NCBI GenBank assembly: GCA_949825065.1
Contig: OX463859.1
Span: 7,044,217 to 7,108,216, forward strand
Direction of reading: 5' to 3'
Origin: Odontocerum albicorne
Taxonomy: Eukaryota > Arthropoda > Insecta > Trichoptera > Odontoceridae
DNA: 64,000 bases
The notes under the pieces are model-generated. The model searched no databases. It had not been told where the DNA came from and worked only from the letters and a program-made list of their open reading frames with translations. A program made the position numbers and the translations under genes. Below are positions 21,511-32,384 of this stretch, piece by piece (position 1 is the first letter of the stretch; each line of letters begins with the position of its first letter).

Positions 21511-22290
21511 TGGGATCCACGAGATCCATGAACGTATACGTGAGCATACATCTGTAGCGACCGTGCGTGCGGTCACTGAACCCACTGAGGCGGTCTTTGC
21601 CCGCTCGGTCATTGAACTCGCTCTGCAAAGAATGCGAGACTGCGCTGGGTGAAGGTCGCCGCGTGGTCATTGAACTCACTAGTAGCGAACAGCGAGAGTG
21701 AGACGCCGACATATCTCTTGCCTCTCCTACAGACCGTAGTATGAAATGTATATAGGACACGTGACAATAACCATGTGTCCGGCGAAGTGAGACGGCGACA
21801 TGTTTTGCGCCGTTCTATACATTATAAATACATACGCTCTCAATAAACTTTTTCTCTTTGCTTATCTTGATCTCGACGACTTTTATTCTAAGAACCTCAT
21901 CCTTCTGTGCGAAATACTAGTCCCTAAACATCCATGAGCCTCACAAAGACGAACGACCACCCGAACATTCCTTTTCATATAAAGTGAGTTATCATCTATG
22001 AAAGAAAAAGGAAGGGATGATGGAGGGGAAAAAATAGAAATGAGACACGTTATGTTACTGATCCAATTATTTTTTCAGTCGCTTTTTAAAGCATGCCAAG
22101 AACGGAGGAAATCACACATCGGTTTGTAACTGATTCCAGTGTCTCAGTACATGGACAGTAAATAAATACTTAAAAAAGTGGAGCGGTGAACTGGAAAGGC
22201 CAATAAACAATATCTGTTTGAGCGTAGCGCAAGTCCATGATTGGAAAGTCGCTGAGAATTTCCGACGAGATAAAAGAGGTGGTGGGACAT
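21511..22290 (-). mobile_element. LINE-J 3' end, copy 2b, split by an LTR
   Basis: Same family, with the C-terminal coding region around 22080-22220. Its 3' UTR is interrupted at 21553-21927 by solo LTR family 2. Removing the LTR and one copy of ACATC gives a sequence continuous with the uninterrupted copy at 3480-3560. Confidence 0.7.
21553..21927 (+). mobile_element. Solo LTR, family 2, copy A
   Basis: 375 bp, starting TGTAGCGACCGTGCG and ending ACTAGTCCCTAA, flanked by perfect ACATC duplications (21548-21552 and 21928-21932). It has a TATAAATA box at 21823-21830 and AATAAA at 21842-21847. The U3-like part is GC-rich and contains repeated GGTCATTGAACTC-type units. The inverted partner at 59254-59628 has the same length. 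Termini and promoter layout resemble LTR family 1, so the two families are probably related. Confidence 0.88.
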
Positions 22291-22329
22291 TTAAGGTTAT
22301 AAGCCGTCGTGTTGCTTGTACATGTTATT

Positions 22330-22814
22330 GTCAGTTTATATTAATAACGATTGTAATTTATATTAATAACGATTTAGCCCAAACGGTGTCCAAAACAATA
22401 CCTAAAAATATCCAACCAGCTTTTTATACATCCAATAAATTAAAAAATTAAATTATGAACAATAGAGACACGGAAAGTAAACTTACTCAATCCGGGGTTT
22501 ACAAATTACAATGTAATGATTGTTCATATTTTTATATTGGCAAGACGAAAATAAATTTTGAAAAACGAGTTAAGGAACATGTAAGATGCCTGAACAACAA
22601 TAATTTTTCAGAGTTCGCTAACCACCTAATTGAAAACAACCATTCGTTCGATATTAATCGTGGTTTGAGGATTCTACATATAAACCAAGGGGGGTTGCAT
22701 CTTGACAATTTGGAAATTCTCGAGATAAAAAAATCTATAAAATTAAGTCTAAATATCATCAATAACCAAACCAATTTTCATAATAGCCCTCTGCTTAATA
22801 TGTTTCCTATTTAA
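22330..22814 (+). pseudogene. Penelope-like element, GIY-YIG domain
   Basis: PLE C-terminus. The upstream part reads NNDLAQTVSKTIPKNIQPAF, then YTSNKLKN and a stop at 22449-22451. The frame continues from ATG 22455 with SGVYKLQCNDCSYFYIGKTK (GIY-YIG with the CxxC-like pair), RVKEHVRCLNN (catalytic Arg and His region), FANHLIENNHSF, and a terminal helix with the conserved E (DNLEILEIKKS), ending at 22814. The domain itself is uninterrupted over 119 codons. The reverse transcriptase is missing by 5' truncation. In PLEs this domain is the endonuclease that nicks the target. Confidence 0.85.
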
Positions 22815-23060
22815 AATCCCCCCCTGTCTTAAAGATTCACATTCACCTTCACTTATTTTTTCCCCGCCCCATTCACCATTGTATTACATCTCTCCCAACT
22901 TCACTTCCCCTGCCTCACCTCTTTTATATTAGGTTATTTACACTTGAACAGAATATATTTTAGCAACTAAGTTTATATTCACCTGACGAAGAAGACGGTG
23001 GTCTTCGAAACTAGTTGTGAACCTAAATTTAACCTGTGGTGAACACAAAATATTAAATAA
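22815..23060 (+). mobile_element. PLE 3' untranslated region
   Basis: Continues the PLE without interruption. It is C-rich just after the stop and then carries the hammerhead-like motif (22978-23021). The element end is not clear. Confidence 0.55.
22978..23021 (+). ncRNA. Hammerhead-ribozyme-like motif of the PLE
   Basis: Core CTGACGA (22983-22989) and GAAAC (23007-23011) flank a 6-bp stem II (GAAGAC/GTCTTC, loop GGTG). TTCAC before the core pairs with GTGAA (23017-23021) as stem I. Between GAAAC and stem I lies TAGTT, giving a two-pair stem III whose sequence AACTAGTT is palindromic, so a dimer would form a longer stem. Minimal hammerheads of this kind are known in Penelope-like elements. 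One extra A (22990) between the core and stem II is atypical and may impair activity. Confidence 0.55.
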
Positions 23061-23854
23061 GTTTTTTGTTTTACTTTTTTTTTTCCTTTTATGTAAAAAA
23101 ATGGCACCACAAAGTGAAATTTTAGTCTTTTCGAAGATTCAAGAAATAATTTTTTTCCACTTCAGATACACTTTAGAGTGTTCCGGATAGATCTGGGTAA
23201 TTATTATTAGTATTCTGACGGAATCATAGCGTTAAGAAAAACATGCGCCTACCCTGACGTTTCAAGTTAATTTCCCTGCGAAACCTCTTTCAGACTGGCT
23301 TTTATATTTATTTGCATATAATTTTACTGTTGCTCTGGCAATGAGTGACTGTCACACATAAACGCTTCGAGCGCTTTTGGGGTGTCAAGGGATGTTGCTG
23401 TATAATTCCTGAAGGTTTTTTTTAAACCGATGTTTATTTATATTTACCATATTTTAATGCTTAAAAGCATTATTTAATTGTTTGTTTTACTTTTCATCCC
23501 TTCTGAATGTTAAATGAAAGGTGTGACGTATAAAAATACGGCCGCTTTTAAAAATGTTTGATAATGGCCTCCATATTTTGTGTAGCCTTTTAGGAAAATG
23601 TCTGTTTTAAAATTTAACGAAGGATTTTTTTTGTTCTGTCTTCAACATTTTTGCATTGTATCCATAAACACACTAATTTTTCAACATACCAATTAATGCA
23701 TTTTTTAAATTAAATTATCCATAATGAAATAATTATAAATTTATTAATATTGAATTAAAAAGTGAACTGGCGAATAAATACTTATTTGAAATTGATAGAA
23801 GTGATCTTTTCACTAAGTTAAATTATAATAATAAAAATAAAAGGACTACATATA
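23061..23854. other. No gene recognised
   Basis: AT-rich, unassigned, no convincing frame. Confidence 0.45.
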
Positions 23855-24415
23855 GGATGTTTTTTTGGGTGTGATAGGATTTGTTTTCGAAATAAAACAC
23901 ATAAATAAAAATTATTTAATTGGCCGTGTATTTGAATTCAATGGATAGGTTGTTTAATGACAATTATTGTTTGAAGATAATTTCATTCATATGTTGACCG
24001 TGGCTGGCTCTTATGTACCGCTTATGTACACATCATAAGATGGGTTTCCCATTAAGAACGACAGAGCTTTAAAATAAAATAAAACAACAACTAATAACCA
24101 AAAAATGGATCTAAAGGTTTAATTTGAAAGAATATTTCATGACGTTTATGATTTAAACAAAATATCGTTCAAATGACTTCTACGTTTTCTTTTGAATTGG
24201 CCAATTCGATCACGCTAATTTTCGATGACTCGGTGGAGCATTTCCGGCTGTATGGCGCCAAAAACACGACAAATGTTGGCCTCAAGTTCATCAAGAGTCT
24301 TGGGTTTGTTGGTGTAAGCTTGTGATTTAAAAGAACCCCAAAGAAAATAATTCAGAGGCGTTAAATCGCACGATCTAGGCGGCCTATTAAAAAACTATCA
24401 CACCCAAAAAACACC
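23855..24415 (-). mobile_element. Tc1/mariner-like deletion derivative
   Basis: Ends are inverted repeats: GGATGTTTTTTTGGGTGTGA at the left, and the right end's complement begins GGTGTTTTTTGGGTGTGA. The minus strand encodes only a transposase C-terminus: RPPRSCDLTPLNYFLWGSFK, TLDELEANICRVFGAIQPEM, then LHRVIEN and a stop. The D of 'CDLTPL' is the catalytic residue preceding the FLWG motif in this group. Everything upstream is deleted, so it is non-autonomous. Confidence 0.8.
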
Positions 24416-24860
24416 TTTATATCGCCATTTAGAGAGTTGACTTTCCTCAAAGGCAATTGAAGTCAGGATTCAAATCCACTTTTATTGACAGATAAATACA
24501 AATTAATTTATATACGTTGAGTGTTACGACAGGAAAGTGGTACCTGGCCATTGGATTAGATACTTAATATAACTGCTTGGTAAGACAACCGTGGAAAAGT
24601 GCACAAGAAAGACGAACTACAAAGAAGACCTTGGATGTAGTATGGGTAAAAGTAAAGTGTAGTGATATATGTAGTGTTCATATATGATCATAAACTTCGA
24701 AAAGATCTCGCAAAAAGGGGTTGTTTTTAAGTGCTTCGTAAAGCTGCACACGCCATATATATCTCTTACACATAGATGCAGACTATTCTACACTTCAGGA
24801 CCAGCAACGGTAAAAGCCCTGTTATAATACTTCGCCTTATTGAATTAATTTCAAATAATA
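24416..24860 (-). mobile_element. LINE-C 3' fragment
   Basis: The minus strand shows the family C-terminus with one stop (FTVAGPEV, stop, NSLHLCVRD) near 24760-24850, then the 3' UTR down to the segment AAGGCAATTGAAGTC near 24455. It directly abuts the Tc1-like element. Confidence 0.6.
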
Positions 24861-25799
24861 AATTTATTCGATGAAGACAAAATTGGTCTCAAAGTTCTAC
24901 TCCTCTTTGAAGGAACATCTCCCAAATAGATTCGAAAGATATAATTGAGACATCTCATTACAGGACTTCAATACAAAGAGATACAATTTGAAACCAATCT
25001 GTTCGACACAATCTATGTCAATCCTGTTGAATTTATATCCTAACGAATTCGTATTTATTGCATTCATAATTTTATCTGCATTAAAATTTCAACAAATACG
25101 CTAATAACATATTTAAAAAGCTCTTCATCCACACTCAATATCTGCATCGCGTATATAATTCAATCGACCTCGGAGTAGACTGGGGAGCATGGTTTACTCA
25201 TAAATTCTACGAAGTCTCAAGCTTCTCGCTAAATTCAACGCTGACTTATTTCCTCCAATATTACTTGATGGTTCTATCATACCATTACATAAAACTGTTA
25301 AAAACCTTTTCTCATAAAACTGTTAAAGAGCTTTTCTCATTCCTGGAAAAAATACTCAAATTTTAATCAAACCTTTTTGAGACCTGCATAGATGATTCAT
25401 AGTCGATCGATTTGCACTAACCCAGTTAACTTGATTTGAGAAAATAACTTGAAGACGCGACGTAACAAAGATCATCAAATATTTGAGATGGAATACCTAA
25501 TTTTCTAGCTTCAAACATACAAGTGTATTTTTAGAAGTTTACCTTACACGTTAGTGTTTAAGCTGCCTTTGGCTTGAGGTTAAAATTTTCAATAATCTAG
25601 ATTTGCATATTTTAGTTAAGTCTAGAGTCAACTACTCTGCTCGTCGCTTTATTAATTCAACTACTCGACTCACCCGGGTGGAAATAACTTGAGAAAAACA
25701 TCAAACTTATCGACCGAATTCTTGTAGGAGTTTTTTTCGTTATTGGTAGAATACTTGAAATACCTAACAAGAGTGGAAACCATTCGATTTATTGATTTT
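24861..25799. other. No gene recognised
   Basis: Nearly 1 kb without similarity to other parts of the window and without a coding frame. Possibly unique or very old sequence. Confidence 0.4.
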
Positions 25800-25945
25800 A
25801 TATGTTGTTTATAGTTATATTAACGTTGTGGAGGTTTAAAGACATTGTTATTTATTTTTATCAAAAACTGTTTATTCCACTTTTTGTAACGGTATAACCC
25901 TACCGGTTTCAAGGCTTTCACCTCATCTTCAGCGGAGCACACACA
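25800..25945 (-). repeat. Repeat H copy
   Basis: Minus-strand copy, containing the complement of TTGAAACCGGTAGGGTTATA (25894-25913) and the tail GTGGAGGTTTAAAGACATTG. The CTGATGA-like core is changed here. Confidence 0.6.
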
Positions 25946-26189
25946 AGACTTAATTATGTTCGAACTGGTACCGATATACACACTTCAACGCTTGGGGGCT
26001 GAGGGGTGAGGGAGGCATGGGACGATTTCGGCCAAGAGCGGAGAGATTTTTGGGATATAACTGTTCACCAGATGTTCGGATCGATGTAGTGATATTATTG
26101 ATTTTATGTGAAGTAGGTGTTTGTTGAAATTTGTTTTGAATTGATTTATGCAAAAAAATATTGCAGAAAAAAGTGTTTAGAGCATATTG

Positions 26190-26765
26190 CATGCAAGAAT
26201 TCCTCTTTTTCGTATTCCATTATACGTTGCCCTCTCACGTATTCTTCTCGGTGCATGCATTTCTATAGCATTTATTTGGCTCCTTTCAGTCTTTTTCCAC
26301 GTCCATATTTTATTATAATACATTAAAGATCGTAATAAAACACTAATGTTGACTACCACTAAAGCAGAGTGATACTATCTTATTCGAGTTTAAGCGCCCT
26401 ATTGCATTTTTTTCCTATCGCTATACGTCTTTCAATATCTTTCAAAACTCTCCTATCATTTGATAAAACACAGTTGCTTCAATATTTCATAACTCACCCG
26501 TATCTGCATTTACTTTTCCTTCCACATTTTTCAATCACTATTACTTTGGTAATAATTCTCACATCTTTCTCTTCCCATTTCTCATACAATTTACTTTATA
26601 TCAGACTCTATAATTCATCCTCATTTTCTGCGACTACTACCATATCACCAGCATTCAGTGATCTGCACACATTTCTACTCCATCTTTGTATTCTACTCAT
26701 TGGACTCGAGATAGATAGAAAGAAAATAAAATTTCAGATTGGCGACAAGGAAAAGTCAAATTAAA
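26190..26765 (-). mobile_element. LINE-E coding fragment
   Basis: The minus strand resembles LINE-E: a decayed INAIEMHAPRRIRERATYNG segment at about 26200-26270 matches NVVEMRALRRIHDGLTMYDR of the 11160 copy, with RT-like sequence toward 26740. The plus-strand 131-codon frame (26369-26764) is its antisense shadow. Confidence 0.5.
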
Positions 26766-27124
26766 AATTTAAAAATATATAAAAGTGATTTAAGAATAAG
26801 CTCACCATAAGGTAAATCAGGGTAGACTTTATTATTTTAAGTATCTAAATCAATTCAATCTCAAACATATCCAACTCAAATTCTTATTCAATAATTCCTT
26901 ACTAAACACAGAGCTAATTTTATTGGCAAAAGAATTAATAAAATAATTTTTATTCGCCCTGCGTACATTGTTCGATCGAATTGAACAAATGACACAATGG
27001 TAACAATTTTTTTTTCAAGTAATACCTTGGAATCGAGAAGTTTATTCGTGGATTAAAAGGAAAACAATAGTAGATTTTAAATCTATCCATATATAAATAT
27101 CCAGAGATGCTTGTGGATAAAACG

Positions 27125-27240
27125 TAGGTTAGGTCACACACAAGAGCAGACCTTTGCTACAACAGAATATAAATCTTACCAAGAGAAGACGAACTACAAA
27201 AACACCTTTGTAGATTTTCAGATATGTGTTTATTCCCATG
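27125..27240 (-). mobile_element. LINE-C fragment
   Basis: AGAGAAGACGAACTACAAAA and TTTGTAGATTTTCAGATATG match the 3' UTR of LINE-C at 8240-8300 and 39340-39390. Confidence 0.4.
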
Positions 27241-27244
27241 TCTC

Positions 27245-27870
27245 TTTTATATATACGAGTATATCTGGGTGGCTGGAAGATATTCTTCTCCCTGGCTCCA
27301 TCCCAACTCACAGTGTGCGAAGACTGTTGGGGTCAGCTCTCTTCGTCCTCAGGTTGTATGCTCTTCTGTCCCAGACTACGTCCCCCAGGTCGTGCCTCTG
27401 CATCAGGTTATCTTTTTGCACCACCCACTAATTCTTTGGTCTTCCTCTGCTTGTTATTCAAGGAAGACCCATGGAGATTGACTAATTCACAATGTGATAG
27501 GGTGCTCTGCGTCCAGCGTGCCCACACCATCTCAATCGCCTCTCCTACATTTTACTGTTGATGTATGTAACACCTAGGCTTCCACGAATGCGTGAGCTTT
27601 TTATTTTGTCTCTTAGGGACACACCAGTTGACCATCTTAGGATGCGCATTTCAGCAGTTTCTAGTTGCCTGGAGTAAGAGTTAAACATCGTCCAGCATTC
27701 GGAGCCATAGAGAAGAGTGCGGGTCTGACAATCGTTGGAAGATATTGATACACAGCAATAATATTTATAGACTCTACTGCATACGACAAAAGTTGTAATA
27801 CAATACAATTGTCGAAAGTATTACGGTAATTTCCAATTCTTTCATTATAAAGACGTAGGTGAACCTTATT
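27245..27870 (-). pseudogene. RTE-like LINE (family F), RT downstream region
   Basis: The minus strand encodes TLLYGSECWTMFNSYSRQLE, then TAEMRILRWSTGVSLRDKIK and SSRIRGSLGVTYINSK, the typical post-palm region 'LLYGSE.W...EMR.LRW..G....D'. Further down it becomes a frameshifted RLRWCGH-like and GRPKN-like end at about 27440-27530. It differs clearly from RTE-A, RTE-B and LINE-E, so it is another family. Truncated and broken. Confidence 0.7.
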
Positions 27871-28289
27871 CATCCATACATTATATTATAACTCACCCTT
27901 TGATTCAAGGGAAACCTTAAAATTGAATGAGCATAATTCTTAGTATTGTTTTCTCCAATAAATGTTTTTTTTTCACTGAGTAAGAACTGAACTGTAAAAA
28001 ATCAACCGTATTTTCTTTGAACTTCAAGAATTAAAAAGCCCCATTTCCAATACTGAGTGAGTCATGCCAAGTTCAGAGAGGTCATAAATGTTATTGATAC
28101 GGTCTGAAATTATACGGAAACATTCAAAGTGAACAACGCGACATTTTGCAGTAGCTTTTAAACTTTTACGCTAACTCCTACAAAAAAAATATTCAAGCGA
28201 TAATGGAAAAGTTTTGCACAAGCCATATATTATAAAAAAATTCTGAATTATGTTTCGATATATTTTTTATTACTAACAAAACAAAGATA

Positions 28290-28575
28290 GAAAGACGTAA
28301 TAAAGGTGTGCAAGAAAATGAAGTGGCAATGGGCAGGATACGTAGCCAGAATGTCAGATTCCCGCTGGTCATCTGAAATAATCTAATGGTACCCGAGAGG
28401 CATAAGGAAGTCCAGAAAAAGACTGAAGGGACGCTGGATGGATGAAATCAGGAAGCATATCAGCATCATATGGCAAGCAAAAATCTGTATTATTTGAAGT
28501 CAACTTGGGGACACCTTCATCCAGCAGTGGATCGACTCAGGTTGACAATGATGATGATGATGATATATATTATTT
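28290..28575 (+). mobile_element. RTE-B LINE 3' end
   Basis: Reads KVCKKMKWQWAGYVARMSDS and RWSSEII, a stop, then WYPRGIRKS..., and the terminal WMDEIRKHISIIWQ. It ends in GTTGACAATGATGATGATGA, the family's microsatellite tail. Confidence 0.75.
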
Positions 28576-28589
28576 ATTCCAAAAGGCTT

Positions 28590-28890
28590 ACAAAAATAAT
28601 TTACTTGTTGACCTTTTAAAATCTATCGGAGTTGGTTTGGGTACATGGAACGAATGAATGAAGAAATACGAAATATATATATAGTGTAAATGTGACAGGA
28701 AGACAAATAAAAGTATTGTTGAAAAAAATATTCTGAAAGAAAGAAACGTAGTGTGTAAAAAGAATCGTTGAAGTTGTATGGATGTAGAAGAGACTAATGA
28801 TTCGTGTCAAGATAAGAAAGTCTGGCACTCTGTCTTACCTACAGAGGCGCCTACCCAACAAAGAAATGTTGTGGTTGTATATATAAATGT
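28590..28890 (+). mobile_element. LINE-E 3' fragment
   Basis: Has the family 3' end (ATGGATGTAGAAGAGACTAA, AAGTCTGGCACTCTGTC, AGAGGCGCCTACCC). Upstream coding DNA is decayed. It lies directly behind the RTE-B tail. Confidence 0.55.
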
Positions 28891-29371
28891 GTATCCGCAC
28901 TAATATGAAGACAACCTTTTTGACATAGTTGATAAGAGACGTCCAAAAAAGTTGCAGTTTAGTTTCTACTTAAGGCATGCTTAATAGCTTTCTAATTAGT
29001 TGGAAGAAATTGCCTTATGATTGCAATAAACCTTTCAGGTTGTACGGTGTAAAACAAAAGTGTACTACAATTTAATGTGAAAAACAAACCTATGTTGTGA
29101 TCTATTAATTGTAATAGATTGAAAAACTTCATCAGTATTCATCGTTATGCCACACTATTTAGGCGTCTTAATTTTTAGGATTTATTTTCCTACCCATTTT
29201 AACAATTTGTGAACTTTAGTTATTAATATTTTTTTTAACATTCGACACAACAGTGTCTTATATTTACAAATGCACATATAAATAAATAAATATAGGTTTA
29301 TTGATAGCAACATAGTATGTACATAATATATTTAAATACCCTTCAAAAATACATAAATTAAGAGAATAATA

Positions 29372-30480
29372 GGTTAGTCAATAAGTCTTGAAAGCGACAT
29401 CTATGGAGCAGTAGAAAACCAAAATTTCTACGCCATTTTCATATTTCATTTTTCATAAGAACGTACTCAAAATTTCATTTCGATTTGTCAATTCATTCTT
29501 TATTTACAAGCCATTTGAAGTTGACGTGTCAGTGTATTTTTTAACAATGGAAAAATCCGAATATCGTGCAGTGATTAAATTCTTTGTTTTGGAAGGTTTA
29601 TCGGCTACTGAGATCCATGCAAAGATAGTGAAAGTATTAAAGGAGTCTTCTCCTTCATTTCCAACCGTTCACTGATGGGTTTTGGAGTTTAAGCGTGGCC
29701 GTACAAGCGTTGAAGACGATCCACGCTCAGGACGTCCAAAAAGTGCATCAACACCAGAAATCATAGCGAAAATACAGAATATGGTTTTGGAAGATCATCG
29801 ATCGACTGTGGATGTGATAGCTGACACCATAGGCATCTCACATGGAACAACGTGGCATATTTTGGCTGAAGTTTTGGGTTTCAAAAAACTGTGTGCACAA
29901 TGGGTGCCGCATTTGCTAACAATGCAACAAAAACACGTTCGAATGCGACTTTCTGAGCAACATTTGGAGCAATTTCGAAAGGATAAAAAGGATTTTCTGC
30001 GTCGATTCATCACTACGAATGAGACTTGGGTCTACCACCATGATCCTGAATCAAAACAAGAGGCTAAGGAGTGGTGTGAACCAGGCACTTTGGCTCCGAA
30101 GCGAGTTCGTGTCCAGAAATCGGCCAAGAAGGTGTTAGCGTCAGTTTTTTGGGATGCAAAAGGAATTTTATTGATAGATTATCTCCAAACTGGTAAGACA
30201 ATCAACTCTGATTATTAGCTCCCTCTGACTTCTGGTTGTTCTCACACCTCAAAAAATTCCTTGGTGGAAAGCATTTTTCATCAAACGAAGAGTTTATATC
30301 CGTCGTAGAGGAGTATTTTGCAGGCCTTCCAGAAAGTCACTTCCGTGATGGGAAAACAAAGTTGGAAGATCGTTGGACCAAGTATATTGATCTTATGGGA
30401 GACTATACTGAGCAATAAAAGTGATTTCCCCCCAAAAAAAATGTATTTTCATTTCCGCTTTCAAAACTTTTTGACTAACC
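29372..30480 (+). mobile_element. Mariner element with both TIRs
   Basis: 1109 bp bounded by TA (29370-29371 and 30481-30482). Inverted repeats start GGTTAGTCAATAAGTCTTGA at the left and GGTTAGTCAAAAAGTTTTGA at the right, and stay similar over about 25 bp. Mariners are usually near 1.3 kb. The shortfall is explained by an internal deletion in the transposase. Confidence 0.9.
29547..30418 (+). pseudogene. Mariner transposase, inactivated
   Basis: Opens at ATG 29547 (MEKSEYRAVIKFFVLEGLSA, N-terminal HTH). An in-frame TGA follows at 29673-29675. Beyond it EFKRGRTSVEDDPRSGRPK, GISHGTTWHILAEVLGFKK and WVPHLLTMQQKHVRMR are intact. The first catalytic Asp of the DETW motif is Asn (TTNETW, codon 30018-30020). 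After GILLIDYLQTGKTINSDY about 60 codons are deleted at 30216-30218, removing the second Asp. The C-terminus continues in another frame: PSDFWLFSHLKKFLGGKHF to GDYTEQ (stop at 30416-30418). Three independent defects make it dead. Confidence 0.92.
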
Positions 30481-30704
30481 TAGTACATTAAAGACAGAAG
30501 CTATCAAAAGGTCTGGGCTTATCTAATAACATTCCCTTGGCCAAGATACCCCCCACCAATATAGGTAGAGCCCAGCCACGGGGACACCAGATGTTTTTCA
30601 GCCAACACCTTTGCACATGTAGAATAATAAGAAGAAAAAAACAGATAAAAAATAGATGGCAGAAAAGAAAAAAAATCCACAAATACCACCTTAGATGAAT
30701 TCAA

Positions 30705-31000
30705 ACAAACAAATAAAGGTTCCCTGACAGCAACACAATGTGTACATACGAGTATGTATCATATATTAAACACATTCCGAGTATCGCACATACATCTCAA
30801 AACAAACTGCAGAAAACACATTTAAGATAGAAGACATTAAAATGTTCGGGTTCATCCCACAAACATTCCCCCGGCCTAGATACACCCCACTAATGTAGGG
30901 CGAGCCCGACTGCAAGGACATCGGGGGGCTTTAAGCCCACACCTCTGTACATCTAGATTTAAAAAACAAAATATATGGCAGAAAACAAAATACGTTTGAC
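30705..31000 (-). repeat. Repeat D, second copy
   Basis: Resembles 30484-30620 in order (ACATTAAAATGTTCGGGTTC, CCCCCGGCCTAGATACACCC, then GGACATCGGGGGGC). Same orientation as the previous copy, so the two lie in tandem. A TACGAGTA motif sits at 30747-30754. Confidence 0.55.
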
Positions 31001-31380
31001 AAGTTAACACAAGTAAGTACTTAAAACTATTGACAAAAATACAAAACTTTATTTTAAACTAACTTTATGTAGATAAAATAAAAATCGACAGTAATAATAA
31101 CGAAAAAAATAATCAAGCTGTTGTTTAAAATTATTCAATATTAATATGTTTATTAAAATTCAATGTATGTATTATATGTACTCGTATATAACAAAATATT
31201 ACCAAATTTAGCCAAGTGTACTCGCCTTATTGTGGAACACATATTTTGTAGTGGTAAAGAACTTAGATTTGTTTTTAGTGGAACCCCTCGCCATTCCAAC
31301 ATCAATTTACTCAAAAAGTGAAGCTGTGTCGTGGAGTTTTCTTATCTCTATTCCCTTTTTCTTCTCTTTAATTAAGTAAG
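31001..31380. other. No gene recognised
   Basis: AT-rich, with TACTCGTA at 31179-31186. Confidence 0.4.
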
Positions 31381-31384
31381 CCAT

Positions 31385-31640
31385 TGCACACCAGCAAACT
31401 CACCGACCACACCGTTGGGCTGGATTCGATAGCACACCTGAAGTGAAACGATCGGAGCACACCGGCACGTTTTTTTTAAATATTTTTTTTAATAATATAT
31501 ATGACCAAAGTCATGGGTATCCTTATATCCCTGAATACTAGGCGGAAAAAATGCATATGTCATTCGAGGGGAGTAGCACAGCGTGGGGGTTCTGCACGGA
31601 ACTCCAGTGCGTTACCACGCGGCCACGCACATGCCGCACG
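31385..31640 (-). mobile_element. SINE-B copy, long
   Basis: The minus strand begins GCGTGGCCGCGTGGTAACGC, has the body with CGCCTAGTATTCAGGGATA, an A-rich run, and then a 3' extension (CGATCGTTTCACTTCAGGTG, GGTGTGGTCGGTGAG) also seen at 62560-62665. It suggests that full SINE-B is roughly 260-280 bp. Confidence 0.7.
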
Positions 31641-32380
31641 ACCATGTTCTCAGTACTACTAAAATTGGAAAAATTACTGTCAATTCCAAATATAAATAGT
31701 TACAAAACGTATTCTTGCTTTTTTATCTCCTTCTTTATAGTTCACCTCTTGTTTGGAAGTTGGTGATTATCATATCTTCCTTGACCATTGAGGCAGCAGT
31801 TCAGAACAAATATATTGCATCACAATCATAAGTTCTTTAACCAAGAGTTGTGTCTTCTTTCCACACTTCTTATGTCTTCAATTTCCCTCTACAATCTAAT
31901 ATCTATTTAATTCAATTGAACATCTACTATATTTTATTAAATCCAACATCTACGAGTATTTTATTCAATCGAATATCTATTTTATTCAATCCAATATCAT
32001 TTTTTTCTTTTTGTTTTCACGAAACCTTAATTATTAAACACAGAAAGAGTTCAGTGGGCAAGCGATTGAGTCACTTTGGTTTAACCCACTTAAATGTCAA
32101 ATACAGGGTTAGTTTTCGAAGAAATTCTTATCAAGGTTACTAATCGTGTGTATTTGAAAGAGGTCGATTCACCATTGCCGTTTCCAAGTTCTTTCTTTAA
32201 ATGGTTTTTTTCTTAAACGTAGTAGCTGAAAAACATCTGATATTTTTGCCTTTGGGCTCGACTTTCTTTTGGTGAAGGTGGGTATACTCGTATCTTGATT
32301 GTGAAGATGTTATAAGATGAACTCAGACTTATTTTATAGCTTATCTTTCTCAAATCTATATTTTCTAATACCTTGACAAA
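31641..32380. other. Unassigned, with a degenerate tandem array
   Basis: No gene. At about 31915-31990 a 21-bp unit (AATATCTATTTTATTCAATCC type) is repeated three times with length changes. The middle unit has an extra CGAGTA at its TA (31951-31958). Confidence 0.5.
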
Positions 32381-32384
32381 TCCG

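Larger units (their letters stand above)
29280..30720 (-). repeat. Repeat D copy, split by a mariner
   Basis: The segments 29280-29371 and 30481-30720 are the two halves of one minus-strand repeat D copy, as shown by the uninterrupted relative at 4160-4440. The mariner at 29372-30480 sits between them. Confidence 0.6.

Noticed and set aside
21506..21760. 84-codon minus-strand ORF (and its relative at 59421-59639)
   Set aside because: Both are the same antisense reading of the GC-rich part of LTR family 2. Repeat sequence explains the similarity.
26369..26764. 131-codon plus-strand ORF
   Set aside because: Antisense shadow of a LINE-E fragment on the minus strand.
27226..27561. 111-codon plus-strand ORF
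   Set aside because: Antisense of the LINE-F reverse-transcriptase fragment, whose protein motifs read on the minus strand.
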